From the NCBI RefSeq assembly GCF_001485575.1, contig NZ_BCNB01000006.1, positions 248,001 to 312,000 on the forward strand: 64,000 bases of DNA, read 5' to 3'. This DNA is from Haloarcula sp. CBA1127 (GTDB taxonomy: Archaea; Halobacteriota; Halobacteria; Halobacteriales; Haloarculaceae). Shown piece by piece: positions 1-8,123 of the stretch (position 1 is the first letter of the stretch; each line of letters opens with the position of its first letter). The notes under the pieces are model-generated. The model was given only the letters and a program-made list of their open reading frames with translations. It was not told where the DNA came from and did no database searches. The position numbers and the translations under genes were made by a program.

Positions 1-902
1 GCGGCTGGACGAAAAACGCCCTCCGCGGCGAGGGGAAGTGTTACAAGTACATTTTCTACGGTATCGAGTCCCACCGCTGCATCCAGATGACGCCGGTGGT
101 GAAATGCAACGAGCGGTGCGTGTTCTGCTGGCGCGACCACGCCGGCCACGCCTACGAACTCGGCGACGTGGAGTGGGACGACCCTGCGGCGGTTGCCGAC
201 GCCTCCGTGGAACTCCAGCGGAAACTCCTCTCCGGCTTCGGCGGCAACGACGAAGTCCCGCGTGAGGTGTTCGACCAGGCGATGGAGCCGCGCCACGTTG
301 CTATCTCGCTGGACGGCGAACCCACGCTCTACCCGCACCTGCCAGAACTCATTGAGGAGTTCCACGAGCGCGACATCACCACGTTCCTCGTCTCTAACGG
401 GACCAACACGGAGATGCTGGAGCAGTGTGACCCGACCCAGCTGTACGTCTCCGTCGACGCCGCCGACCGACAGACGTTCGATTCGACGGTGCAGGCGATG
501 GAGGACGACGCCTGGGACTCGCTCATCGACACGCTGGACGTGCTGGCCGAGAAAGACGACACCCGCACCGTCATCCGAACGACGCTGGTCAAGGGCCACA
601 ATATGCACCACCCCGAGTGGTACGCAGCGATGTGTGACCGGGCCGACGCGGACTTCGTCGAGATGAAGGCGTACATGCACGTCGGCCACTCGCGGGGCCG
701 TCTCGACCGCGACTCGATGCCCGACCACAGCGAGGTCCGGGAGTTCACACGGGAGATGAGCGAGTACCTCCCCAACCACGACGTCCTGAAGGAAGTCGAA
801 GACTCCCGTGTGACGATGCTCGCCGAGGATGAGAACACGTGGGTCCCGAAACTGGAGAAATCGAGCGAGTTCTGGGAACGGGACGCGCTCGTGGAGTATT
901 GA
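1..902 (+). CDS. taw1: 4-demethylwyosine synthase Taw1 (partial, 5' end missing)
   Basis: Radical SAM enzyme of the TYW1/Taw1 family, which builds the tricyclic 4-demethylwyosine base at G37 of tRNA-Phe. The reading frame is open from base 3, so the start lies before the window; 299 codons are present. The radical SAM cluster motif CNERCVFC (CX3CX2C) is at about 105-128. Two upstream cysteines (GKC, HRC) fit the second iron-sulfur cluster of this family. Further family-like stretches are [16 protein letters not shown] and [15 protein letters not shown]. It ends in a TGA at 900-902. Assignment is confident from the motif spacing and downstream sequence. Confidence 0.93.
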   Translation, partial: GWTKNALRGEGKCYKYIFYGIESHRCIQMTPVVKCNERCVFCWRDHAGHAYELGDVEWDDPAAVADASVELQRKLLSGFGGNDEVPREVFDQAMEPRHVAISLDGEPTLYPHLPELIEEFHERDITTFLVSNGTNTEMLEQCDPTQLYVSVDAADRQTFDSTVQAMEDDAWDSLIDTLDVLAEKDDTRTVIRTTLVKGHNMHHPEWYAAMCDRADADFVEMKAYMHVGHSRGRLDRDSMPDHSEVREFTREMSEYLPNHDVLKEVEDSRVTMLAEDENTWVPKLEKSSEFWERDALVEY

Positions 903-1036
903 GGCGACGGACCGGAACTCATCACAGCAGTGTGATGTGGCTGAACGTGTTAGGCAGCGGGTTAAATTGTATCCAGCACAAACGGTAAAACGCGCTTTCA
1001 GGACCAACCCTGTCTCAGTTTCTCTCCGTTCCAAAA

Positions 1037-1052
1037 GTGGAATGCATTCCAC
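1037..1052. promoter_or_regulatory. Perfect 16-bp palindrome before ribK
   Basis: GTGGAATGCATTCCAC reads identically on both strands. It lies just upstream of a TATA-like TGCTTATCC (1061-1069), which is itself about 26 nt before the ATG at 1093. A site at this position is well placed to contact or modulate TBP/TFB. Because the following gene encodes an HTH-riboflavin kinase fusion, autoregulation is the obvious hypothesis. The palindrome and spacing are seen; the binding protein is inferred. Confidence 0.6.
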
Positions 1053-1092
1053 CTTCGGTATGCTTATCCGGCGGGAATCCCTACTGCAGCGC

Positions 1093-1791
1093 ATGGCTGA
1101 ATCAACGGGACAGGGCGTCGGTCGGGACGAGCTGGCGACGCTGAAACTGCTCGCCCTCGACGGTGCGCTCGACGAGTCGACGAAGGTGTCCTGTGCCGAT
1201 CTCGCCGAACGGCTGGACGCCTCGAACCAGACCGCCTCGCGGCGGCTCCAGCGGCTCGAAGACGCCGGGCTGCTGGCCCGGGATATCGTCAGTGACGGGC
1301 AAGAGGTCGAACTGACCGGAGACGGCGAACGACGCCTCCAGTCCGAATACGCTGACTACCGACGGATCTTCGAATCCGACGCCAGCGTCGACCTGACCGG
1401 CGTCGTCACCTCGGGGATGGGCGAGGGTCGCCACTACATCACGTTGCCGGGCTACATGGAGCAGTTCATCGAACGGCTGGGGTACGAGCCCTTTGCCGGC
1501 ACGCTCAATCTCGAACTCACGGCCGAAAGCGTCCGCAAGCGAGCGCGGATGAGCGCTATCGAGCCGGTCACCATCGAGGGCTGGGAGGACGACGAGCGGA
1601 CGTACGGTCCCGCGTACTGCTATCCCGCATCGATAGAGGGGAGCGACGGCGAGTACGAGCCGGCCCACGTCATCGCTCCCGAGCGAACCCACCACGGCGA
1701 GGAACAGCTCGAAGTAATCGCGCCCGAGAAGCTCCGCGAGGTGCTGGAACTGGCCGACGGTGACGAGGTGATCGTGCATGTCTCGGAGTGA
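1093..1791 (+). CDS. ribK: HTH-domain CTP-dependent riboflavin kinase / regulator (RbkR type)
   Basis: Archaeal riboflavin kinase makes FMN from riboflavin using CTP. The 232-residue protein has an N-terminal winged-HTH (about 8-85, MarR/DtxR-like: [20 protein letters not shown]) and a C-terminal kinase domain (about 95-230) with the archaeal motifs [14 protein letters not shown] and [13 protein letters not shown]. This is the architecture of the RbkR family of riboflavin-pathway regulators. The ATG at 1093 is chosen because the kinase and HTH are complete and a TATA-like box lies at the leaderless distance; earlier in-frame ATGs would run through the palindrome. It overlaps ribB by 14 bp, so the two genes form an operon. 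Confidence 0.93.
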   Translation: MAESTGQGVGRDELATLKLLALDGALDESTKVSCADLAERLDASNQTASRRLQRLEDAGLLARDIVSDGQEVELTGDGERRLQSEYADYRRIFESDASVDLTGVVTSGMGEGRHYITLPGYMEQFIERLGYEPFAGTLNLELTAESVRKRARMSAIEPVTIEGWEDDERTYGPAYCYPASIEGSDGEYEPAHVIAPERTHHGEEQLEVIAPEKLREVLELADGDEVIVHVSE

Positions 1792-2452
1792 GGAGACCGC
1801 CGTCGACGCCGACAGTGTGACCGACGCCGTCGCCGCCTTCGCCCGCGGCGAGCCGGTGCTGATCCACGACGCCGCCGACCGTGAGGGTGAGACGGACCTC
1901 GTCTACCCGGCCGGAGCCGTCACCCCCGAAGCCGTCGCCCGGATGCGCAACGACGCTGGGGGCCTCGTCTGCGTCGCGCTCTCGGACCGCGTTGCCGAGG
2001 CGCTGGAGCTACCCTTCATGCAGGAGGTCCTCGACCACCCGACAGCGGCCGACCACGACCTCGCGTACGACGAGCGCTCCTCGTTCTCGCTGACGGTGAA
2101 CCACCGCGATACCTTTACTGGCATCACCGACGACGACCGCTCGCTGACAATTCAGGAACTGGCCACTGTCGCGGCGGACCCAGACCCGGACGCGTTCAGC
2201 GATGCCTTCCGGTCACCGGGCCACGTTCACCTTCTCCGGGCAGCCCCGGACGGCCTCTCCGACCGTGAAGGTCACACTGAACTCGCGCTCGCGCTCGCGA
2301 CCGCGGCCGACCAGCCCGAGGCCGCCGTCGTCTGTGAGATGTTGGACGACGAGACGGGTGCAGCGCTGCCCCCGGCAGCAGCACGGGCCTACGCCGACCG
2401 CGAGGGGCTCGTGTACGTCGAAGGTGCCAGCCTGCTAGAGCGGTTCGACTGA
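1778..2452 (+). CDS. ribB: 3,4-dihydroxy-2-butanone 4-phosphate synthase
   Basis: Converts ribulose 5-phosphate to 3,4-dihydroxy-2-butanone 4-phosphate, the four-carbon precursor of riboflavin. At 224 residues it is a stand-alone RibB without a fused GTP cyclohydrolase II domain. Family signatures visible are [13 protein letters not shown] (substrate and metal binding), [36 protein letters not shown] and [10 protein letters not shown]. The start ATG lies inside ribK (14-bp overlap), implying translational coupling and joint control of riboflavin synthesis and its conversion to FMN. Confidence 0.95.
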   Translation: MSRSEETAVDADSVTDAVAAFARGEPVLIHDAADREGETDLVYPAGAVTPEAVARMRNDAGGLVCVALSDRVAEALELPFMQEVLDHPTAADHDLAYDERSSFSLTVNHRDTFTGITDDDRSLTIQELATVAADPDPDAFSDAFRSPGHVHLLRAAPDGLSDREGHTELALALATAADQPEAAVVCEMLDDETGAALPPAAARAYADREGLVYVEGASLLERFD

Positions 2453-2582
2453 GACTGGCGGCTGTAGCCGAGGCAGCGTTGTCGCCACTCCGTAGCAATA
2501 GGATTGTTGCGGGACCGACGTCCGACAGCGCGAGAAGCGAGCAGCTACTGTTTGTCCCCACGGAACCGAATCGGAGTTCGAG

Positions 2583-2813
2583 TCAGAAGGGTGTATCCGC
2601 GGCCGCGGCAAGTTGTCTGAGACCGCTGACGGCGAGGTACAGCACCGCTCCAGTGAACAACGCGATACCTACGGCCCGAGAGAGCGCAGGGACCGGTGAC
2701 TCGACGACACCGGAGAGATTGCGCGTGATGACCTCGGTCTGAATCAGGAGCAGGCTCAGCGGCAGCAACAGAACAGCGACGCTACGGTGGAGCGACCGCT
2801 TCAGGGAGGACAT
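2583..2813 (-). CDS. Small two-helix membrane protein
   Basis: 76-residue protein with two hydrophobic segments (about 11-28, SVAVLLLPLSLLLIQTEV, and about 45-65, AVGIALFTGAVLYLAVSGL) and a basic N-terminus (MSSLKRSLHR). The internal ATG at 2813 is preferred over a longer reading because a TATA-like CTTTAG element lies about 26 nt upstream. It stands alone, convergent with ribB. I do not recognise a characterised family. Confidence 0.55.
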   Translation of the reverse strand: MSSLKRSLHRSVAVLLLPLSLLLIQTEVITRNLSGVVESPVPALSRAVGIALFTGAVLYLAVSGLRQLAAAADTPF

Positions 2814-2953
2814 ATGCGGTGCAGACGACCAGATTTCACTAAAGCGTTTGCGCTCACGGGAACAGTGATCCGTACTGGACGTGTCAGGCAGCGCGATCCT
2901 GACCCGCGGGGGTATCGTCAACACTCTTAACCAAGGGAATCAATGGGGTAGAT

Positions 2954-3031
2954 ATGAAACACGACGAGACAGCAGGAGGCACCACCCGCGGGCACCGCGA
3001 CTGTCAGCTCACCGGAGGGGTCGTGCGATGA
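2954..3031 (+). CDS. Putative 25-residue leader ORF upstream of ilvE
   Basis: A short ORF (starting MKHDETAGG, ending LTGGVVR) begins 26 nt after a TATA-like CTCTTAACC (about 2924-2932), so the transcript would start at or next to its ATG (leaderless). Its TGA overlaps the ilvE ATG as ATGA (3028-3031). The main gene has its own Shine-Dalgarno sequence inside the mini-ORF. The peptide is not rich in branched-chain residues, so classical amino-acid attenuation is unlikely; coupling or an independent small protein are alternatives. Whether it is translated is inference. Confidence 0.5.
   Translation: MKHDETAGGTTRGHRDCQLTGGVVR
3014..3020 (+). promoter_or_regulatory. Shine-Dalgarno sequence of ilvE
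   Basis: GGAGGGG with GGAGG ending 9 nt before the ilvE ATG at 3028. Many genes here look leaderless and have no such site, so its presence supports internal initiation on a transcript that begins at the upstream mini-ORF. Confidence 0.65.
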
Positions 3032-3960
3032 GCGACCGTCCGGAGATGTTCGAGGGGACCGACCGCATCTGGATGGACGGCGAGTTCGTCGACTTCGAGG
3101 ACGCACAGACCCACGTCCTTACCCACGCGCTGCACTATGGGACCGGCGTTTTCGAGGGTGTTCGCTGTTACGACACTGAACAGGGTCCGGCAATTTTCCG
3201 CTGGGAGGAACACTTAGACCGCCTGTACAAGTCCGCGAAACCCTACGACCTCGACATCGAGTTCAGCAAGGACGAACTCACCGAGGCGACGACGGAACTC
3301 ATCGAGACGGAAGGATTCGAGTCGTGTTACATCCGCCCCATCGTCTACTACGGCTTCGACTCGCTTGGCGTGAGCCCGAAAGACTGCCCGACGAAGACCA
3401 CCATCGCAGCGTGGCCGTGGGGCGCGTATCTGGGCGAGGAAGCGCTGGAGGAGGGCGTCGACGTGATGGTGTCGTCTTGGCGCAAGCACGCCTCCAGCCA
3501 GATTCCGACCAACATCAAGACCACGGGGCTGTACGTCAACAGCATGCTCGCCGGCGAGGAGGCCCGCCGGAACGGCTACACCGAGGCCATCGTCCTGAAC
3601 AAGGAGGGCAACGTCGCCGAAGGCCCCGGCGAGAACATCTTCATGGTCCGGGACGGCGAAATCTACACACCCGGGCTGGCCGAGAGTATCCTTGAAGGCA
3701 TCACCCGCAACACCGCAATCACGCTCGCCGAGGAGATGGGGTACACCGTCCACGAAGAGGCGACCATCTCCCGTGGCGAACTGTACACCGCCGACGAACT
3801 GTTCTTCACCGGTACAGCGGCGGAGGTCACCCCCATCCGGAGCGTTGACGACAACGAGATTGGCGAGGGGACGAAAGGGCCGGTCACTGATGAGCTTCAG
3901 TCGGCCTTCTTCGACGTGATCGAGAGCGGCGACCGCGAAGAGTGGTTCCACTACGTCTGA
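3028..3960 (+). CDS. ilvE: Branched-chain amino acid aminotransferase
   Basis: PLP fold-type IV transaminase for the last step of valine, leucine and isoleucine synthesis and the first of their breakdown. The protein has 310 residues. Visible motifs: MDGEFVDFEDAQ at the start, HYGTGVFEGVRCY (phosphate/substrate region), the predicted PLP lysine K164 in NIKTTGLY, and EGPGENIFMV near 220. Start chosen at 3028 because it gives the usual family N-terminus and has a good Shine-Dalgarno. It is preceded by, and overlaps, a 25-residue mini-ORF. Confidence 0.95.
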   Translation: MSDRPEMFEGTDRIWMDGEFVDFEDAQTHVLTHALHYGTGVFEGVRCYDTEQGPAIFRWEEHLDRLYKSAKPYDLDIEFSKDELTEATTELIETEGFESCYIRPIVYYGFDSLGVSPKDCPTKTTIAAWPWGAYLGEEALEEGVDVMVSSWRKHASSQIPTNIKTTGLYVNSMLAGEEARRNGYTEAIVLNKEGNVAEGPGENIFMVRDGEIYTPGLAESILEGITRNTAITLAEEMGYTVHEEATISRGELYTADELFFTGTAAEVTPIRSVDDNEIGEGTKGPVTDELQSAFFDVIESGDREEWFHYV

Positions 3961-3980
3961 AAGCGCGGTGAGCGGCGCTG

Positions 3981-4640
3981 TTAATCGTCCGCGAGGTCGT
4001 CCTCGTCGGCGACCGGAATCGGCGTCGCGTTACTACGGTCCGTGTCGCCGAAGCCGGCGCTGAGAATGCGCGTCAGCGCTTCTTCGACGCGTTCATCGAT
4101 TTCCTCGTAGCGGTGCGGTTCGACCTCGACGACGTAGCCGGTCGTGATGTTCGGCGCCGTCGGCAGGAAGAGTACCTCACGGCCGTCGTCGGTGGTCTGT
4201 CCCGTTTTGAACGCCGTCATCCGCATTCCATCCCACACTTCGAGTTTCACCGGCGCCTGGAGGTCTTCGGTTCCCCCGACAGCCGTCTCGACCGCCATCT
4301 TCGAGGCGTTGTACACCACCCGGAGGCCAGGCACGTGGTTCATCGCGTCATCGATTGCGCGTTCGACAATATCGCCGAAGGCCGTCCGCATCAGATAGCC
4401 GATAGAGAATACGATGAGGATAAAGATAATCAGCGTCGTGAACACCCGGGCGAGTTCAACAGACGGCTCTCCCGAAGGGAGTCCCAGCGTTGACAGCAAC
4501 TGGCTGTCAATGGCGTCGATAACCGCTGCGGACGCGAGAATAGAGTAGAGATAGAGAATGACGTATGCTGTCACGAGAAGCGGCAGCAGGATAATAAGGC
4601 CGCTCGCGAAATCGCGCTTCCACGACGTTGAGGAGGCCAT
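3981..4640 (-). CDS. DUF502 family membrane protein
   Basis: 219-residue integral membrane protein. Two long hydrophobic segments, about 11-38 (SGLIILLPLLVTAYVILYLY) and about 65-90 (VFTTLIIFILIVFSIGYLM), are followed by a soluble domain with DUF502-like sequence: PGLRVVYNASKMAVETAVGG, FLPTAPNITTGYVVEVEP. The C-terminus is acidic. The molecular role of DUF502 proteins is unknown. It is convergent with ilvE and transcribed alone. Confidence 0.8.
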   Translation of the reverse strand: MASSTSWKRDFASGLIILLPLLVTAYVILYLYSILASAAVIDAIDSQLLSTLGLPSGEPSVELARVFTTLIIFILIVFSIGYLMRTAFGDIVERAIDDAMNHVPGLRVVYNASKMAVETAVGGTEDLQAPVKLEVWDGMRMTAFKTGQTTDDGREVLFLPTAPNITTGYVVEVEPHRYEEIDERVEEALTRILSAGFGDTDRSNATPIPVADEDDLADD

Positions 4641-4745
4641 ACAGGTACGTATCGGGCGCGGGATATGAGCCCTTTCCTTTGGTGCGTGTTCGTGCTGTTA
4701 CCCACCAGTTCTGACAGGGGTGTGCAACGGGGTACTGCGACCGGA

Positions 4746-5921
4746 CTACCACTCGGCGACGCTGCCGTCGTCGTGTCGCCAGACGGGGTTGTGCCAGTCG
4801 ATCTCCTGCTGGGACTGCTCTCGGAGGAACGCCTCGTCAATCTCGATTCCGAGGCCGGAGTCGGTGGGTACGGTGACGAACCCGTCCTCGTAGTCAAACA
4901 CCGACGGGTCGGCGAGGTAGTCCAGCACGTCGGTGGTCTCGTTGTAGTGGATGTCGATGCTCTGCTCCTGAATGAGTGCGTTTGGCGAGCAGGCGTCGAC
5001 CTGAACACACGACGCCAAGGCGACCGGGCCGAGCGGGCAGTGGGGGGCCATCGCCACATCGTAGGCCTCGGCCATCGACGCGATCTTGTACACCTCGGTG
5101 ATGCCGCCGGCGTGGGAGAGGTCCGGCTGAATCACGTCGACGGCACCGTCCTCGAACACCTCCTTGTAGTCCCAGCGCGAGTACATCCGCTCGCCGGTCG
5201 CAATCGGGATGTCAGTGTGGGCCGCAAGCGCCGGCAGCGCGTCGTTGTGTTCGGGCAACACCGGCTCCTCGATGAACATCGGCTCGTAGGGCTCCAGCGC
5301 GGACGCCAGCCGCTTGACCATCGGCTTCGTGACACGACCGTGGAAGTCGACGCCGATGTCAACCTCGGGACCGACGGCCTCCCTGACCTCCCGGAGCCGG
5401 GTGGCGGCGGCCTCGACCGTGGCCGGGGTGTCGACACGCTCGATTTCGGGCGTCGCGTTCATTTTCAGCGCCGTGAACCCAGCGTCGACCTGCTCCTGAG
5501 CGGCGCTGGCTACGTCGGAGGGTTCGTCGCCGCCGATCCACTGGTACACCCGAATCCGGTCCCGGGCCTGCCCGCCCAGTAGCTGGTGGACGGGCGCGCC
5601 GAGTTGCTTCCCCTTGATGTCCCACAGCGCCTGGTCGATGCCGGCAATGGCGGACATCAGGACCGGGCCGCCGCGGTAGAAGCCGCCGCGGTACATCGCT
5701 TGCCAGTGGTCCTGAATGTTTTCGGGGTTTTCGCCAACGAGATAGCTGTCGAGCAGTTCCTCGACGGCCGCGCGCACGGTGTGGGCCCGTCCCTCGACGA
5801 CGGGTTCGCCCCAGCCGACGGTGCCGTCGGCCGTCTCCAGTCGAAGGAAGAGCCACCGGGGCGGCACCTCGAACAGTTCGTAGTCGACGATACGGTTCCC
5901 ACCCGCGCCGTCGGCTGTCAT
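4746..5921 (-). CDS. dgoD: D-galactonate dehydratase (enolase superfamily)
   Basis: Dehydrates D-galactonate to 2-keto-3-deoxygalactonate in the De Ley-Doudoroff route of galactose breakdown. In the 391-residue protein the metal and catalytic residues D192 and H194 (DFHGR), E218 (IEEPV), E244 (ATGER) and H294 (APHCPLGP) line up with the E. coli enzyme at a constant offset of nine, which is strong support for galactonate rather than another sugar acid. The start at 5921 is preceded by a Shine-Dalgarno GGAGG (5930-5934) inside an upstream mini-ORF. No other galactose gene is adjacent. Confidence 0.9.
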   Translation of the reverse strand: MTADGAGGNRIVDYELFEVPPRWLFLRLETADGTVGWGEPVVEGRAHTVRAAVEELLDSYLVGENPENIQDHWQAMYRGGFYRGGPVLMSAIAGIDQALWDIKGKQLGAPVHQLLGGQARDRIRVYQWIGGDEPSDVASAAQEQVDAGFTALKMNATPEIERVDTPATVEAAATRLREVREAVGPEVDIGVDFHGRVTKPMVKRLASALEPYEPMFIEEPVLPEHNDALPALAAHTDIPIATGERMYSRWDYKEVFEDGAVDVIQPDLSHAGGITEVYKIASMAEAYDVAMAPHCPLGPVALASCVQVDACSPNALIQEQSIDIHYNETTDVLDYLADPSVFDYEDGFVTVPTDSGLGIEIDEAFLREQSQQEIDWHNPVWRHDDGSVAEW

Positions 5922-6013
5922 GCCGGTGTCCTCCGCACTGTGCCATGCAGATCAGTCCCCTCAAGAGCAGTACGCGACGTTTCGAACCGTGCTCCGTCGG
6001 TGTGTGGAGTCAT
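5918..6013 (-). CDS. Putative 31-residue leader ORF upstream of dgoD
   Basis: The ATG at 6013 lies 26 nt downstream of a clear TATATA box (6037-6042, minus-strand reading), the spacing expected for a leaderless transcript. The ORF (starting MTPHTDGARFE, ending VRRTPA) stops with a TGA that overlaps the dgoD ATG as ATGA. This is the same arrangement as upstream of ilvE. The peptide has no known match by eye. Sequence layout is seen; translation and function are inferred. Confidence 0.5.
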   Translation of the reverse strand: MTPHTDGARFETSRTALEGTDLHGTVRRTPA

Positions 6014-6036
6014 GTGAGACACACATAGGAGACGTG

Positions 6037-6042
6037 TATATA
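6037..6042 (-). promoter_or_regulatory. TATA box of the dgoD transcript
   Basis: TATATA within ACTATATACAC on the minus strand. Its centre is 26 nt before the mini-ORF ATG at 6013 and nearly 120 nt before dgoD, so the dgoD message should carry the mini-ORF. Confidence 0.6.
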
Positions 6043-6144
6043 GTCATTGTGTGATTCCAGAACGGCCGTCAGCGCCGATATCTCGGTGTCAGTGAGCAGC
6101 GCAGACCGTCCGCTATCACATCGGTAGCGGTCAGTTTCGGCTAG

Positions 6145-7029
6145 TTACTGCTCACGGTGGCGCTCCCACGTACTGACGAGCGCGGCAAGCGTCTCGTTGA
6201 CCGGGACCCGCTCGGCCGCAGCCTCGGCGACGTACCCGTTGATGGCGTCGATTTCCGTCTGTCGGCCGGCCGAGATGTCCTGATACATCGACGAGTGGTT
6301 GGCGGCGGTGTCGTCGACGACACGCTTGACGAGCGACACCGCACGCTCGTCGGGGAGGGCGATACCCTGCTCGCGGGCGACGGCGGCCGTTTCCCGGGCG
6401 GCGTCCGCCGCGATGGTGTCGGCCGGCGAGTCGGACAGCGCGCCGTTCTCCACGCGAGCGAGCGCTGTCACCGCGTTGATGCCGGCGTTGACTGCGAGTT
6501 TCTCCCAGAGGCGAGTCGGCATATCCGCCGCAACGGTCGTCTCGATGCCGGCCGCACGGAACGCCGCTCCGACATCGTCGGCGACTGCGGACCGGCCGCC
6601 GTCGCGGTCCCCCAGCACGACTTCGCCGCGGCCGGTGAACGCGACAGTTCCCGGCTCTTGCAGCCGTGCACCGTAGGAGCACGTCCCCGCCAGCACCGGA
6701 CAGTCAAGTGCAGCGGCCAACTGCGACTCGTTGCCCATTCCGTTCTGCAGCGAGAGACAGGCGTCGAGGGTGCAGTCCGCGAGGTCCGTCGCAACGGCAG
6801 CGGTGTCGTAGGCCTTGACCGTCACCAGCGCGAGGTCGGCACGTTCCGGCATCGCCGTCTGTGCGTTCGGGTGGACCCGAAACTCCTCGCTCCCGACCAC
6901 CGAAAGGCCGTTCTCGGTAACGGCGCTGACGTGTGGCTCCCGGCCCACGAGCGTCACGTCGTGTTCGCGCGCGAGCAGGCCACCGACGAGGCTGCCGAGG
7001 CTCCCGGCCCCGACGACGACGATATCCAT
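6145..7029 (-). CDS. panE: 2-dehydropantoate 2-reductase family protein
   Basis: NAD(P)H-dependent reductase that makes pantoate from ketopantoate for coenzyme A. 294 residues. An N-terminal Rossmann fold starts MDIVVVGAGSLGSLVGGLLA (GXGXXG), then VTVKAYDT, LQNGMGNE and the C-terminal helical domain WEKLAVNAGINAVTAL, with SSMYQDISAGRQTEIDAING near 250-270. That stretch holds conserved family Lys/Asn/Glu positions. The ATG at 7029 removes nine extra N-terminal residues and has a TATA-like GGTTTTTG about 26 nt upstream. Haloarchaea use PanE with pantoate kinase for CoA; no other CoA gene is adjacent. Confidence 0.85.
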   Translation of the reverse strand: MDIVVVGAGSLGSLVGGLLAREHDVTLVGREPHVSAVTENGLSVVGSEEFRVHPNAQTAMPERADLALVTVKAYDTAAVATDLADCTLDACLSLQNGMGNESQLAAALDCPVLAGTCSYGARLQEPGTVAFTGRGEVVLGDRDGGRSAVADDVGAAFRAAGIETTVAADMPTRLWEKLAVNAGINAVTALARVENGALSDSPADTIAADAARETAAVAREQGIALPDERAVSLVKRVVDDTAANHSSMYQDISAGRQTEIDAINGYVAEAAAERVPVNETLAALVSTWERHREQ

Positions 7030-7118
7030 ACCGACGGGCAGGGACGGCCCGGACAAAAACCCACCACCGGCGTGCCGGAATCAGCACGCACTTGACCGCG
7101 AGCGACGAACGAGGGGCC

Positions 7119-7676
7119 ATGGGCGACTCCGACGACGCCGAGGCGGTAGTTCGAGCCATCGACGAGATTGGTATCGACCGGCTGACCGAGACCATCGTCA
7201 CGGCGTGGGAGGGCATCGGTGGCGGCGTCGAACCGGGTCCGACCTGGCCACAGGACGAGACCACACAGCGGTTCGAACTGTCCGACCCTGACGAGGCGGT
7301 CGGGCTGGACGTGCTCGCGGCGGTGCTGGACGCGTCACCACGGTCCCCGGAAAAGGCGTTTGTCCACCTCGGTGTCGGCCGACGAGACACTCCCCAGCAC
7401 GAACGGTTCGCTGTCGAGACACTCGCGGGCCACACCGACGTGTCGGCGACCGACACCCACACGACCGGAACGGTGCCGATGACGGCAGAGACGTTCGACG
7501 CGCTGGCGCGAGTCTACGGGGGGACACTGGTGTACGTCGTCATCGGTGATGCGGACGGGCACGCGATCCTCGAACTCGACTGGACGACACTTCGGTTTTC
7601 GCTCCCGCCATCGGCCGTCGAAACTGTGCTGGAGACAGTCGGACCGGCCGTCGCCGAGCGATTCGAGCGGGCGTAA
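7119..7676 (+). CDS. Conserved hypothetical protein
   Basis: 185 residues, acidic, no signal peptide or membrane segment. It begins MGDSDDAEAVVRAIDEIG and ends in a predicted helix SAVETVLETVGPAVAERFER. It is divergent from the panE-like gene (about 90 bp between starts). The ATG at 7119 is chosen because the sequence before it overlaps the panE start region and does not look coding. No family recognised. Confidence 0.6.
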   Translation: MGDSDDAEAVVRAIDEIGIDRLTETIVTAWEGIGGGVEPGPTWPQDETTQRFELSDPDEAVGLDVLAAVLDASPRSPEKAFVHLGVGRRDTPQHERFAVETLAGHTDVSATDTHTTGTVPMTAETFDALARVYGGTLVYVVIGDADGHAILELDWTTLRFSLPPSAVETVLETVGPAVAERFERA

Positions 7677-7701
7677 GCCCGGCCTGTTAGCGGGCGTCGC
7701 C

Positions 7702-8004
7702 TCAGTCCTCCTGCCAGTAGTAGATGTCTTCTTTTGGCGCGTTACAGGACGGGCACTTGTCGGGGATGTCCGCTATCTGCCCCATCTCACCACATTCCCA
7801 GCAGCGCCACATCAGTTCGGCCTCGCCCGCGGCCCCGGCGCTTACGTGTTCGCTCGACATCGCTTCGATGCCCTCCTCGACCGTGACGTAGAACCCGTGT
7901 TCGTCGAACCCGCGGATCGTCCCGAGTTCATTGCCGTCCTCGTCGTACACCGTCTGTCCGAACGAATACTCATCGTTTTCGATGTCCGTGGTCATGTCAG
8001 CCAT
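7702..8004 (-). CDS. Rubredoxin-like zinc-ribbon protein
   Basis: 100-residue acidic protein. The N-terminal half (DEYSFGQTVYDEDGNELGTI) resembles a PRC-barrel-like small beta domain. The C-terminal part has two cysteine pairs, CWEC and CPSC, separated by about 15 residues and followed by an aromatic tail (DIYYWQED). This is a rubredoxin-type zinc or iron knuckle. Function unknown; such small haloarchaeal proteins may bind metal or a partner protein. Convergent with the upstream hypothetical gene. Confidence 0.7.
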   Translation of the reverse strand: MADMTTDIENDEYSFGQTVYDEDGNELGTIRGFDEHGFYVTVEEGIEAMSSEHVSAGAAGEAELMWRCWECGEMGQIADIPDKCPSCNAPKEDIYYWQED

Positions 8005-8123
8005 ACGTAGAGACAGTCGTCCCGAGATGTGTTAAATGCTAGCGTGAAACAGGATATGCATGATTGATGAGCCGAACCGAGGGAGAGCGAACCTGCCCGT
8101 CACCGGATGACACGCCCGCGTCG

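Noticed and set aside
2954-3031. Branched-chain amino-acid attenuator peptide before ilvE
   Set aside because: The peptide has few Leu, Ile or Val residues and no alternative terminator hairpins are visible.
4665-5582. A 305-codon plus-strand ORF
   Set aside because: It is antisense to galactonate dehydratase; the minus-strand frame carries all active-site residues.
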